Notes: generated by a model not told the origin, from the letters alone. A DNA stretch of 41,388 bases from Lachnospiraceae bacterium (GCA_017535945.1 JAFXTJ010000033.1:1-41388); one strand, 5' to 3'; shown: positions 15,271-24,765, numbered from the stretch's first letter. A program made the numbers and translations.

Positions 15271-18200
15271 ATGTATCTTAAGAGTATCGAGATTCAGGGC
15301 TTTAAGTCCTTTGCCAATAAGATCAAACTGGAGTTTCAAAACGGGATCACCGCGATCGTTGGTCCCAACGGCAGCGGCAAATCCAATGTGGCCGATGCCG
15401 TGCGCTGGGTTCTGGGCGAACAGCGCAGCAAGCAGCTGCGCGGCGCGTCCATGCAGGATGTCATCTTTTCGGGGACGGAGCTGCGCAAGCCTCTGGGCTA
15501 CGCCTTTGTCTCCATCACACTGGACAATTCCGACAAGTCCCTCTCCATAGATTATGATGAAGTGACGGTCTCCCGGAGGCTTTACCGTTCGGGGGAGAGC
15601 GAGTACCGCATCAACGGCAATATCTGCCGTTTAAAGGATGTTTACGAGCTCTTCTACGATACCGGTATCGGCAAGGAGGGTTATTCCATCATCGGACAGG
15701 GCCAGATCGACCAGATCCTCTCGAGCAAACCGGAGGACCGGCGGGCGCTCTTCGATGAAGCGGCCGGGATCGTCAAATTCAAGGTGCGCAAGGATGCGGC
15801 GCTGAAGAAGCTGGAGAACGTGAAGCTGGGCATGACCCGCCTGAATGATATCCTGACGGTTCTTGAATCCCGGATCGAACCGCTGAAGAATCAGTCGGAA
15901 AAGGCGCATATCTTCCTGAAGACGCGGGAAGAACTGAAGACGATGGATGTCAATCTCTTCCTCGTGGAAAACGCCCAGGTCCGGGAGCAGATCGAGAATC
16001 TCTCCAGACAGCATGAGATCGCAACCTCCGATTATGACGAGGCGAACGAGCAGTATGAAGAGGTGAAGCAGGAACATGAGGCGCTGCTCTCCAGGATCGA
16101 GGAACTGAACAGGCAGATCGACGATGCGAGCGCGAGCCGCAGTGATGCCTCCGTCACCAGAGAGAAGCTCCAGGGCGAGATCCGTGCCCAGGAGGTCCAT
16201 ATTGAGCATGCGAGTGATGATAAGGAGCATTTTAAGCAGCGCATCGAAGAGGTGAAGAAACAGCTCGCCGAAAGACAGAGCGCTCTGGATATCCTGCTCG
16301 AAAAGAAGCGTCAGACAGATGAGGAAGCGGACAGGCTGAAACGGGAAAGAGACGAGGCGTCTGCCGCGCTGCAGGAGATCACCGCAAAGCGCGAAGAGAT
16401 CAACGGCGTCATCGAAGCGACCAATACGCGCAAATACGAGACACTCAACGAGCGTTCCCGGATCCAGTCAAAACTCTCGGCACTGAAGACCAGGGAAGAA
16501 GAGATCGGCAGACAGCGTTCCGAGCTCACCTCCCGTCTGCTCAAGGCGGAGTCGGAAGAGAGCCGTTATCAGGAGACGATCAAAGAACTCGAGGAGGATT
16601 TCAAGCGGATCGCCGGGGAACTGGCGGATATGCTGGAAGAGGAAAAGGCGCTCGACGGCAGACAGGCGGAGTTTAAGGAGCGTCTCACCGGAGCGGATCT
16701 GGGGTTCCGCGCCGCGCAGGAGCGCTATCACTCAGAGCATTCCAAGCTGGAAGCGCTGCAGAACCTCACCGAGCGGTATGAAGGTTACGGCGGGAGCGTA
16801 CGCCGTGTGATGGATCAGAAGAAGCAGGTGAAGAACAGCGGCATCGTCGGTGTTGTTGCCGATATCATCCGCACGGAGAAAAAGTACGAGACAGCGATCG
16901 AGACGGCGCTCGGCGGCAATATCCAGAACGTCGTCACAACGGATGAAGCCTCCGCCAAAGAGATGATCGATATCCTGAAGAAGGAGCGCGCGGGCCGTGC
17001 GACCTTCCTGCCGCTGGAATCCATCAAGGATCCGCAGGAATTCAAGACGCCGGAGGTTTTGAAGGAAAAGGGCGTCATCGGTCTCGCGGACGAACTGACG
17101 GATACGGATGCGAAATACCGCGATGTCGCCAGGTATCTGCTCGGACGCATCGTTGTCGTCGATCATGTGGACAATGCATTAAAGATCGCCCGCAAGAACC
17201 ATTACGGCATCCGGATGGTCACACTGGACGGGGAACTGCTGACCCCCGGCGGTGCCATCAGCGGCGGCGCGTTCAAGAATACGAGCAATCTCCTGGGCAG
17301 ACGCCGGGAGATCGAAGAACTCGAGAAATCCGTGCAGGAAGCGCGCGATGAGATCGACAAGGCGCAGCAGGTGATCGATTCCACCAAGAGGGAGCGCAAC
17401 GAGGTCCGTGCAAAACTCGAACAGAACCGGCTCCTGCAGCAGAGCAAACTCATGGAACAGAACGCCGCGAGACTGCGTATCCAGAACGAGCAGGACAGGA
17501 AGCGGGATGAGGCCGAGCTGTACGCGGGCTTAAAAAGCGAGAATGAGGACATCGCCGGACGTCTTTCGGATCTCAATAAGGAAAAGGAGGAAGCGGAGGA
17601 ACTCCTCGCCGCCTCCGTGAAGACCGAAGAGGAATGCGCGGCACTGGTCTCCGAAAAGCAGGAGGAGCTGCGGGAGATCCTCACAAAAGAGGATGAGGCG
17701 GGAGACCTCGTCAAAGAGCGGGAGATCGCTCTCGAGAAATTCAACCAGCGTATCGAATTCGAGGGACAGGAACTCTCGCGTGTGGAGGGTGAGGTCGGGG
17801 AAAGCGCTGATTCGCTCAAAGAACTCGAAGAGAGTGTGGAGGACAATGCACGTTCCCTTGAGGAATGCAGGCAGAATATCGAGAGGCTGAAAGCTACGAT
17901 CGAAGCCTCGTATCAGGCGGAAAAGGATGCCGACGAACGCTATAACAGCATGATCGCGGAGCGGGAGAAGCTCCAGAAGGGACAGAAGGAGCTCTTCGTG
18001 AAGCGGGAGGAGCTTTCCGAGAAGCGGACCTCTCTTGATGCGGAGATCGCGCGTCTGTCCATGCGCAGGGATCAGGCACAGAGTTCCCTGGAATCCCAGA
18101 TCAACTACATGTGGAACGAATACGAGATCACGCTTTCCGATGCGGCTGCACTCAGGGATGAGAGCCTGACGGATCTGCCGGCGATGCGCAGAAAGATCGG

Positions 18201-18837
18201 ATCTCTGAAAAATACGCTGAAAGGGCTCGGTGACGTCAATGTCGGCGCGATCGAGGAATACCGTGTCGTCAATGAGGAATACACGCTCAAGAAGGGCCAG
18301 TATGATGATCTGGTCCGGACCGGCGAAGAGGTGAACGGCATCATCCGGGATCTGGATCAGAACATGCGGGACACCTTTACCCGGGAATTTGAGCGGATCA
18401 ATAAGGAGTTCGGCGAGGTCTTCAAGGAGATGTTCGGGGGCGGTACCGGACGTCTGGAACTCCTTGAGGATGAAGATGTACTCACCGCCGGGATCCGGAT
18501 CATCGCGCAGCCTCCGGGCAAGCGGCTGCAGAATATGATGCAGCTCTCCGGCGGAGAAAAAGCCCTGACGGCCATCGCGCTGCTCTTTGCGATCCAGAAT
18601 CTGAAGCCGTCGCCGTTCTGTCTGCTGGATGAGATCGAGGCGGCGCTTGATGAGAACAATGTCGTACGTTTTGCGCGTTATCTGCACAAACTGACAGATT
18701 CCATCCAGTTCATCGTCATCACGCACAGGCGCGGCACGATGAATTCCGCGGACAGATTATACGGCATCACCATGCAGGAAAAGGGCGTATCGGCTCTCGT
18801 GAGCGTGGATCTCATTGACAAGGAGATCGAGGATTAA
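15271..18837 (+). CDS. smc: chromosome segregation ATPase SMC
   Basis: An 1188-residue full-length SMC. Walker A GPNGSGKSN is at residues 31-39, followed by long coiled coils, a hinge near 510-660 with glycine-rich GGAISGG, and the return coil. The C-terminal head has signature LSGGEKAL at 1092-1099 and Walker B CLLDEIEAALD from about 1117. SMC with ScpA/ScpB compacts and separates chromosomes. It starts directly after rnc and its TAA overlaps the ftsY ATG by one base, so rnc-smc-ftsY are translationally coupled. ScpA and ScpB are not in the window. Confidence 0.98.
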   Translation: MYLKSIEIQGFKSFANKIKLEFQNGITAIVGPNGSGKSNVADAVRWVLGEQRSKQLRGASMQDVIFSGTELRKPLGYAFVSITLDNSDKSLSIDYDEVTVSRRLYRSGESEYRINGNICRLKDVYELFYDTGIGKEGYSIIGQGQIDQILSSKPEDRRALFDEAAGIVKFKVRKDAALKKLENVKLGMTRLNDILTVLESRIEPLKNQSEKAHIFLKTREELKTMDVNLFLVENAQVREQIENLSRQHEIATSDYDEANEQYEEVKQEHEALLSRIEELNRQIDDASASRSDASVTREKLQGEIRAQEVHIEHASDDKEHFKQRIEEVKKQLAERQSALDILLEKKRQTDEEADRLKRERDEASAALQEITAKREEINGVIEATNTRKYETLNERSRIQSKLSALKTREEEIGRQRSELTSRLLKAESEESRYQETIKELEEDFKRIAGELADMLEEEKALDGRQAEFKERLTGADLGFRAAQERYHSEHSKLEALQNLTERYEGYGGSVRRVMDQKKQVKNSGIVGVVADIIRTEKKYETAIETALGGNIQNVVTTDEASAKEMIDILKKERAGRATFLPLESIKDPQEFKTPEVLKEKGVIGLADELTDTDAKYRDVARYLLGRIVVVDHVDNALKIARKNHYGIRMVTLDGELLTPGGAISGGAFKNTSNLLGRRREIEELEKSVQEARDEIDKAQQVIDSTKRERNEVRAKLEQNRLLQQSKLMEQNAARLRIQNEQDRKRDEAELYAGLKSENEDIAGRLSDLNKEKEEAEELLAASVKTEEECAALVSEKQEELREILTKEDEAGDLVKEREIALEKFNQRIEFEGQELSRVEGEVGESADSLKELEESVEDNARSLEECRQNIERLKATIEASYQAEKDADERYNSMIAEREKLQKGQKELFVKREELSEKRTSLDAEIARLSMRRDQAQSSLESQINYMWNEYEITLSDAAALRDESLTDLPAMRRKIGSLKNTLKGLGDVNVGAIEEYRVVNEEYTLKKGQYDDLVRTGEEVNGIIRDLDQNMRDTFTREFERINKEFGEVFKEMFGGGTGRLELLEDEDVLTAGIRIIAQPPGKRLQNMMQLSGGEKALTAIALLFAIQNLKPSPFCLLDEIEAALDENNVVRFARYLHKLTDSIQFIVITHRRGTMNSADRLYGITMQEKGVSALVSVDLIDKEIED

Positions 18838-19760
18838 TGGGCGAAGGGATCTTTGGCAGACTAAAGGCAAGCCTTACCAAGACCAGGAGTTCCATCTCGG
18901 ACAATCTGGACCGTGTGTTCACGGGCAGCACCGAGATCGATGAGGATTTCTACGAGGAACTCGAGGAACAGCTCATCATGGCGGATATCGGAGTGGCGGC
19001 CACCAGCAGGATCATGGATCATCTGCGGGAACAGGCGGCCGGCGAGAAGATCACCCGCAGGGAGGACTGCCGCGAGCTCCTCATCGGAGATATCCGGGAG
19101 CAGATGGCGATGCCGCCGACTGCTTATGTATTTCTGAACGGACGCACCGTGATCTTTGTCATCGGTGTTAACGGCGCAGGCAAGACGACCTCCGTCGGGA
19201 AACTGGCGGCGCTCTTCAAGAAAGCGGGGAAGAAAGTGCTCGTCGCCGCCGCGGATACCTACCGCGCCGCCGCGACCGAGCAGCTCGTTGAATGGACGAA
19301 GCGTGCGGATGTGCCGGTCATCACCGGTGCGGAAGGGGCGGATCCCGCCAGTGTCGTCTATGATGCGGTGCATGCGGCGCAGGCCAGGGATATCGATATG
19401 CTCATCATCGATACGGCGGGGCGCCTGCACAACAAGAAGAATCTCATGGAGGAGCTGGCCAAGATGAACCGCATCATCGATAAGGAGCTTCCCTTCTGGA
19501 ATCATGAGAATCTCATCGTTCTGGACGGGACCACGGGTCAGAACGGACTGACACAGGCCAGGGAGTTCTTTGATGTAGCGAAACTCTCCGGGATCATTCT
19601 GACGAAGCTGGACGGCACCTCCAAGGGCGGGATCGCCGTGGCCATCGTGAATGAACTGGGGATCCCGGTGAAATATGTCGGGATCGGCGAAGGGATTGAC
19701 GATATGACTCCGTTCGATCCCGATGAGTATGTGCGGGCATTGTTCCCGACGCAGGAGTAA
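18837..19760 (+). CDS. ftsY: signal recognition particle receptor FtsY
   Basis: A 307-residue SRP-type GTPase without the long acidic N-terminal domain of E. coli FtsY. The NG core shows G1 GVNGAGKTT at residues 110-118, DTYRAAATEQL, the DTAGRLHNKKNLM switch typical of FtsY, and TKLDGTSKGG plus GIGEGIDDMTPF near the C-terminus. It docks SRP-bound ribosomes at the membrane. The usual partner genes ylxM and ffh do not follow; threonine ammonia-lyase comes next after 15 nt. Confidence 0.97.
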   Translation: MGEGIFGRLKASLTKTRSSISDNLDRVFTGSTEIDEDFYEELEEQLIMADIGVAATSRIMDHLREQAAGEKITRREDCRELLIGDIREQMAMPPTAYVFLNGRTVIFVIGVNGAGKTTSVGKLAALFKKAGKKVLVAAADTYRAAATEQLVEWTKRADVPVITGAEGADPASVVYDAVHAAQARDIDMLIIDTAGRLHNKKNLMEELAKMNRIIDKELPFWNHENLIVLDGTTGQNGLTQAREFFDVAKLSGIILTKLDGTSKGGIAVAIVNELGIPVKYVGIGEGIDDMTPFDPDEYVRALFPTQE

Positions 19761-19775
19761 GACCGGGGGCGGATT

Positions 19776-21071
19776 ATGGCAGTGAAAAAGACGACAAAGA
19801 CAGCAAAAACGGCAAAAACAGGATCAGCCGCAAAGAGCAGGGCAAAGACCGCAAGGAACGAGATGACGCTCGAACGCTTTGAAGAAGCCTGCGACCGCGT
19901 CAGCGAGGTCACACAGGAGACGAAGCTGGTCTACAGCGATTATTTCAGTGCACAGACCAAGGGCAAGGTCTGGCTGAAACCGGAAAATATGCAGCGCACC
20001 GGTGCCTATAAGGTGCGCGGTGCCTATTACAAGATCTCCACGATGTCCGAAGAGGAACGGAAGAAAGGGCTCATCACCGCGTCGGCGGGAAACCACGCGC
20101 AGGGCGTCGCCTATGCGGCAATAGCCTATAAGGTCCCGGCCACCATCGTGATGCCGACCACCACACCTCTCATCAAGGTGAACCGCACCAAGGCACTGGG
20201 AGCACGTGTGATCCTGAAGGGCGATGTCTATGACGAAGCCTGCGAATATGCCGTTTCGCTTGCGGAGGAAAAGGGGCTCACCTTTGTGCATCCGTTTGAT
20301 GATACGACGGTGGCGATCGGACAGGGGACGATCGCGATGGAGATCATCAAGGAGCTTCCCACGGTGGATGTGATCCTGGTTCCCATCGGCGGCGGCGGAC
20401 TTGCGGCCGGTGTGAGCACGCTGGCAAAGCTACTGAATCCCAAGATCCGTGTGATCGGCGTCGAGCCGGAAGGAGCGGACTGCATGCGTGCCTCGGTGAA
20501 GGCCGGCCATGTCGTGACACTGCCCGCTGTCAGCACGATCGCGGACGGTACGGCGGTCAAGACGCCCGGGACGAAGATCTTCCCCTATGTAAAAGCGAAT
20601 ATCGATGAATTCGTCACTGTGCCGGACGAGGATCTGGTCGTGACCTTCCTCGATATGGTCGAAAATCATAAGATGATCGTGGAAAACTCCGGTCTCCTCA
20701 CCGTGGCGGCGCTGCGCCAGCTGTCGCTTAACAGGAAGAAGGTGGTCTGCATCCTCTCCGGCGGCAATATGGATGTCATCACGATGTCCTCCGTCGTGCA
20801 GCAGGGACTCATCCGCAGGGACAGGATCTTCACGGTATCCGTTCTGCTGCCTGACCGTCCCGGCGAGTTACAGCATGTGGCGGGGACAATCGCCGCGGAG
20901 CGGGGTAATGTCATCAAACTCGAACACAATCAGTTCGTCTCCATCAACCGCAATGCGGCCGTCGAACTGCGCATCACGCTCGAAGCCTTCGGTACGGAGC
21001 ATAAGGACCAGATCCTGCGGGCACTGGAGAACAAGGGCTACAAGCCACGCATCGTGAGGACGATCATATGA
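19776..21071 (+). CDS. ilvA: threonine ammonia-lyase with C-terminal ACT domain and Lys-rich N-terminal tail
   Basis: A 431-residue PLP enzyme that deaminates threonine to 2-oxobutyrate. The PLP lysine is Lys79 in RTGAYKVRGA; ASAGNHAQGVA and the phosphate-binding GGGGLAAG loop are present. The last 80 residues form an ACT domain (LLPDRPGELQHV). The first 29 residues are a Lys/Thr/Ala repeat tail (MAVKKTTKTAKTAKTG) absent from the usual family N-terminus, which would begin at MTLERFEEAC (ATG 19863, with AAGGA about 6 nt upstream). I keep ATG 19776 because GGGGGCGG precedes it and the frame is open from there. The stop overlaps the GH25 start. Confidence 0.92.
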   Translation: MAVKKTTKTAKTAKTGSAAKSRAKTARNEMTLERFEEACDRVSEVTQETKLVYSDYFSAQTKGKVWLKPENMQRTGAYKVRGAYYKISTMSEEERKKGLITASAGNHAQGVAYAAIAYKVPATIVMPTTTPLIKVNRTKALGARVILKGDVYDEACEYAVSLAEEKGLTFVHPFDDTTVAIGQGTIAMEIIKELPTVDVILVPIGGGGLAAGVSTLAKLLNPKIRVIGVEPEGADCMRASVKAGHVVTLPAVSTIADGTAVKTPGTKIFPYVKANIDEFVTVPDEDLVVTFLDMVENHKMIVENSGLLTVAALRQLSLNRKKVVCILSGGNMDVITMSSVVQQGLIRRDRIFTVSVLLPDRPGELQHVAGTIAAERGNVIKLEHNQFVSINRNAAVELRITLEAFGTEHKDQILRALENKGYKPRIVRTII

Positions 21072-22204
21072 GCGCACCCTCCGGGAGTGCCGCAAGAAAG
21101 AAAAAGCCCGCGCCCCGCGGAGGGAGCGGTGCGAGAAGAGCCGGGAGTCTCGCGGCGATTCTGTTTCTGTGTGTCGTCACGATGCTCGCTCTCACTTTCT
21201 GTGTCTTTCTTCTGCTCAGGATCGAGCTGCTGCAGAATGATGAAGCGAAGCTCAAGCAGAGCGTGGAGAAACTCAATTCCATCGAAACCGAGGGGTATAT
21301 CACCGAGTCGGACGCGCTCGCACTCATAGAAGAGGAACGGGAAAAGACGGAGAGAGAGACGACCTCCAGGATCCTCGAGTGGATCAAAACGCAGTTCGGC
21401 GAAGGCAATTCCACGGCCTGGGTGCTGCGCAATCTTTATCAGAATTTCAGCAATGAACTGGTCGTGGGTTCCCGCGGCAGTTATTTCTTCTTCCCTGTTA
21501 TGGATCATTACAAAAAAGCCATCGTCTCTCCTGCGGAACTCAAGCCCGATCCGGACGGCATCCTGCATTACGCGGGGGCGGATCCCGCCGTATCCGGTGA
21601 GCTGGGGATCGATGTGTCGCGCTATCAGGGTAAGATCGACTGGGAACGTGTGGCCGCGGACGGCGTGAAGTATGCGTTCATCCGTGTCGGTCTGCGCGGT
21701 TCCACGGAGGGGAAACTTGTGGAAGACCAGCAGTATGCTGATAATATCGAAGGTGCGCTGGATGCGGGGATCAAGGTCGGTGTATATTTCTACACGCAGG
21801 CGGTCGATGAGGAAGAGGCCGTCGAGGAGGCGGATTTCCTGCTGGAGCGGATCGCGGATTATCCCATCACACTGCCGGTGGTCTTTGACATCGAGCCCAC
21901 GGATTCCGGCGAATCCCGCGCGGCGGGGTTGTCTGCCGATCAGAACACAAAGAATGTGCTCGCGTTCTGCTCCCGCGTGGAGGATGCCGGCTACACACCG
22001 ATGGTCTACGGCGGTCTGCAGACATTCCTCATGATGCTGGACATGGAGCAGATCGAGCATTTGAAGAAGTGGTTCGCGTTTTACGACACGCAGCAGTATT
22101 TTCCCTATGAGTACAGTTACTGGCAGTTCTCCAAGTCCGGTAGTGTGGACGGCATCGAGGGCGATGTGGACTTAAATATTTGCATCGAAGATCTGGCAAA
22201 ATGA
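21068..22204 (+). CDS. membrane-anchored GH25 lysozyme
   Basis: A 378-residue protein: a basic cytoplasmic tail (1-26), one membrane helix (27-50), an extracellular coiled-coil stalk (about 52-110), and a C-terminal GH25 domain from about 178. The domain begins GIDVSRYQGKIDW with Asp182 and has the catalytic DIE pair Asp274/Glu276 in VVFDIEPT. GH25 enzymes cut the MurNAc-GlcNAc bond of peptidoglycan. The anchoring suggests local wall remodelling, not secretion. The start overlaps the threonine ammonia-lyase stop and the end overlaps the thioredoxin-like gene (both ATGA), so it is the first of three linked surface-protein genes. Confidence 0.92.
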   Translation: MSAPSGSAARKKKPAPRGGSGARRAGSLAAILFLCVVTMLALTFCVFLLLRIELLQNDEAKLKQSVEKLNSIETEGYITESDALALIEEEREKTERETTSRILEWIKTQFGEGNSTAWVLRNLYQNFSNELVVGSRGSYFFFPVMDHYKKAIVSPAELKPDPDGILHYAGADPAVSGELGIDVSRYQGKIDWERVAADGVKYAFIRVGLRGSTEGKLVEDQQYADNIEGALDAGIKVGVYFYTQAVDEEEAVEEADFLLERIADYPITLPVVFDIEPTDSGESRAAGLSADQNTKNVLAFCSRVEDAGYTPMVYGGLQTFLMMLDMEQIEHLKKWFAFYDTQQYFPYEYSYWQFSKSGSVDGIEGDVDLNICIEDLAK

Positions 22205-23016
22205 ACGACATACTGAAGAAGATCGGGAAAGGGATCGTCATCATCCTTGCTGTATTGGGGGCACTTTTTATCCTCTTGTTATTATTACCCGATGATGAAG
22301 ACGAGGAAGATTCCCAGCCGGCCCAGGCGGCGGTTGAAGCGACTCTGGTCAATGAAAGCGGAGAGGAAGAGGTCGTACTGACTGCGTCCGAAGGAGTTTC
22401 GCAGATCCAGACGGCCGAGGCGCAGTCCGCGTCTTCGGCTGCGGAACAGAGTGCTACGGATGCAAAGCCGGAGGAAGATGCTGCGGTGCAGACGGATAAC
22501 AGTACGACTGCGGCTGCGTCCGAGGCGGAACCGGAGCCTGCCGCGACTTCAAATGTTGTGAACGTGTCCATTCCGGCGTCCGAGGTCACGGACAAGGCAA
22601 TCCGTTTCAAAACACTTACTCTCGACAATAAGGAAGTTACCGACGGGATCTTCTCGGACTACGATCTGACGCTCGTGCATGTGTGGGGGACCTATTGCGG
22701 ACCGTGCATTGCCGAGATGGGAGACTACGCGTCTTTATATGAGAAGCTGCCGGACAACGTCAATATGATCGCGATCATCTGCGATGTCTACGACGGGATC
22801 GACAGCAATGTGAAGGATGCGAAGGAGATCCTGTCGGATGCCGGTGCCGGTTTTATGAATCTGAGGACCAGTGATGATATCCTCGATCTGATCTCCGGGC
22901 TGGGGTTTGTGCCTTCCTCCTTCTTCGTTGACAGGGAGGGCCATCTGATCGGCAGCATGATGGACGGCGCCAGGTTTAACGAAACGACGAAACGGCTGAA
23001 CGGTTATCTGAAATGA
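22201..23016 (+). CDS. membrane-anchored TlpA-like thioredoxin
   Basis: A 271-residue protein with a membrane helix at 12-29, an acidic junction (LPDDEDEED), a low-complexity Ala/Glu/Ser linker to about 125, and an extracellular thioredoxin fold. The active site is WGTYCGPC (Cys166, Cys169), and the cis-proline loop appears as GFVPSSFF near 238. TlpA/ResA-type proteins reduce or rearrange disulfides outside the cell. ATG 22201 overlaps the GH25 stop; a longer TTG start at 22180 is rejected. No lipobox is seen. The protease gene follows after 13 nt and starts with a near-identical membrane anchor. Confidence 0.9.
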   Translation: MNDILKKIGKGIVIILAVLGALFILLLLLPDDEDEEDSQPAQAAVEATLVNESGEEEVVLTASEGVSQIQTAEAQSASSAAEQSATDAKPEEDAAVQTDNSTTAAASEAEPEPAATSNVVNVSIPASEVTDKAIRFKTLTLDNKEVTDGIFSDYDLTLVHVWGTYCGPCIAEMGDYASLYEKLPDNVNMIAIICDVYDGIDSNVKDAKEILSDAGAGFMNLRTSDDILDLISGLGFVPSSFFVDREGHLIGSMMDGARFNETTKRLNGYLK

Positions 23017-23029
23017 CGGAGTATGCCTG

Positions 23030-24667
23030 ATGAAGAAAGTGCTGATCGGGGTCCTGGTCGTATTCGGGATCCTTTTTCTGGTCCTGCTGCTGATGCCCGA
23101 TGACGATGTCTCCACCACGGAGAAACCCAGGACGGAGGCGGAGGTCGGGGCACCGGCAGGAAAGGCCTCAAAGAGCGGTGTGGAGACGGTATCAGTAGGA
23201 AAGGATGCAGATTCCGCGACGATCATGATCTACGTGAACGGTTCCGATCTGGAGTCGAATTCCGGTGAGGCCACGGAGGATATCACGGAGATGCTCTCCT
23301 CCGGCATCGGCGATCATGTCAATGTCATCATGCAGACCATGGGCACGAGGAAGTGGGACAGAAAGTACGGGATCTCGTCCGATCACGCACAGACCTGGCA
23401 GATCCGTGACGGAAAACTGCAGCTGCTGCGGGACGATCTGGACCAGCTCGACTGTACGGCGGAGGATACGCTCTCCGAATTCATCGGCTATTGCAAAGAT
23501 TCCTATCCTGCGGACCGGTATCTGTTCATCTTCTGGGACCACGGCGGCGGTCCTGTCTACGGTTTCGGTTATGACGAGTGGCAGGACGAGGAGGACAGTC
23601 TGACGATCGCCGAGATGTCCCGTGCGTTTGCAAAGCATCCCGAGATCCGTTTTGACATCATCGGGATGGACTGCTGCATCATGTCCAATATCGAGACCTG
23701 CTACGCGCTGGCGCCGTATTGCCGCTATGCGCTCCTTTCGGAGGACTTTGAATCCGGCATCGGCTGGAACTACACCGGCTGGATGAAGGATCTGGAAGAG
23801 AAACCCGGCATTTCCACACCTTTACTGGGGAAGAATATCGTGGATTCCTTTGTCGATGCGAATGAGACGGATACCCGCGGCTCCTCCGGCTGTCTCACGC
23901 TCGTCAATATGTCGACGGTCAAAAATCTCTTCAAGGCCTGGAAGGCCTACGCCTATAAGAACGAGGATGCGCTGCTGGATAAGAACTACAGCCGGAAGCA
24001 TGAGGCGAGGGGGCGCGGGAACAAGGGCTTCTGGGAACTCTGGAGCTTTGACAACAGCAATGTCACGCTTTCCGACTACTACATCAGCGATATCCTGGCG
24101 CTGACAGAGAGCATCGACAATTCCAGCGACGAGGCAAAGAGCCTGATGAGCGCGCTGAAGGCAGCAAATGCCTATTTCGGACACACCTCGGACAAAAATG
24201 AGCTGACCGGTCTGTCCGTCACCCTGCCTTACGGGGACAGCGAGTTCTACGAGCATCTGCGCAGCGTCTACACCGATATCGACCTGGATGAGGATTATAT
24301 CGACTGGCTCGGACAGTTTGTGGAGGATGACAATTACGACGACTTCTTTGATTTCGGTTTCTTCGAGAGCCTCTGGAACGGCTGGGCTTCCTACGAAAGC
24401 GAGTACGGCTGCAATATCAGCGGCGGCGGTTCGTGTGAATACGGTTATGATTATGATACCGGCGACTATTACGGCGATGACGAAGAGGAATGCTGCGACG
24501 ACTGGATCTATGACTATGAGGAGGACATCTGGTATCTGTATGACGGCGATACCCTCTATCTGTATGACGAGGAGTCGGATCTCCTGTGCTTTTATGACGA
24601 GGAGGAGGATGAGATCTACTTCTATGACGAGGATGCGGACGACTGGTTCCTGATGGAGGACGAGTGA
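23030..24667 (+). CDS. membrane-anchored clostripain-family (C11) cysteine protease with acidic repeat tail
   Basis: A 545-residue protein: N-terminal membrane helix (3-22) followed by MPDDDVST, linker to about 60, then a C11/clostripain catalytic domain. The likely dyad is His171 in FWDHGGG and Cys216 in GMDCCIMSN (D-x-C pattern). Clostripain cleaves after arginine in Ca-dependent fashion. The last 95 residues are rich in Asp, Glu and Tyr, with five cysteines (461, 469, 488, 489, 520). From residue 500 they form tandem ten-residue repeats of the form x-hydrophobic-Tyr-hydrophobic-Tyr-Asp-Glu-acidic-x-Asp. The anchor sequence resembles that of the upstream thioredoxin-like protein. Substrate unknown. 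Confidence 0.9.
   Translation: MKKVLIGVLVVFGILFLVLLLMPDDDVSTTEKPRTEAEVGAPAGKASKSGVETVSVGKDADSATIMIYVNGSDLESNSGEATEDITEMLSSGIGDHVNVIMQTMGTRKWDRKYGISSDHAQTWQIRDGKLQLLRDDLDQLDCTAEDTLSEFIGYCKDSYPADRYLFIFWDHGGGPVYGFGYDEWQDEEDSLTIAEMSRAFAKHPEIRFDIIGMDCCIMSNIETCYALAPYCRYALLSEDFESGIGWNYTGWMKDLEEKPGISTPLLGKNIVDSFVDANETDTRGSSGCLTLVNMSTVKNLFKAWKAYAYKNEDALLDKNYSRKHEARGRGNKGFWELWSFDNSNVTLSDYYISDILALTESIDNSSDEAKSLMSALKAANAYFGHTSDKNELTGLSVTLPYGDSEFYEHLRSVYTDIDLDEDYIDWLGQFVEDDNYDDFFDFGFFESLWNGWASYESEYGCNISGGGSCEYGYDYDTGDYYGDDEEECCDDWIYDYEEDIWYLYDGDTLYLYDEESDLLCFYDEEEDEIYFYDEDADDWFLMEDE
24527..24664 (+). repeat. tandem decapeptide-coding repeat at the protease C-terminus
   Basis: Residues 508-517 (TLYLYDEESD), 518-527 (LLCFYDEEED) and 528-537 (EIYFYDEDAD) are three aligned ten-residue units. 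Partial copies flank them at 500-507 (IWYLYDGD) and 538-545 (DWFLMEDE), and a looser one starts at Trp492. Alternating aromatic and hydrophobic residues then four acidic ones suggest a beta strand plus a cation-binding turn in each unit. Confidence 0.85.
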
Positions 24668-24711
24668 CGATCCTTATCCATGCGCGAACAGCCGGATATC
24701 CGCCCGAAAGA

Positions 24712-24747
24712 AAATCCCGGAAGTGCATCGGCACCTCCGGGATTTTT
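24712..24747. terminator. bidirectional terminator between the protease and the secreted protein genes
   Basis: AAATCCCGGA (24712-24721) pairs with TCCGGGATTT (24736-24745); an inner GTGC/GCAC helix extends the stem. A T run follows at 24743-24747 on plus, and TTTTCTTTC follows on minus, so it can serve both convergent genes. Confidence 0.9.
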
Positions 24748-24765
24748 CTTGATGATCCGGGAAAC

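Noticed and set aside
17530-18726. A 398-codon open frame antisense to smc, and similar long antisense frames at 21038-22060, 3218-3970 and 34261-35790.
   Set aside because: They mirror the codon bias of real genes on the other strand, have no ribosome sites and show compositions rich in His, Arg and Leu unlike any family.
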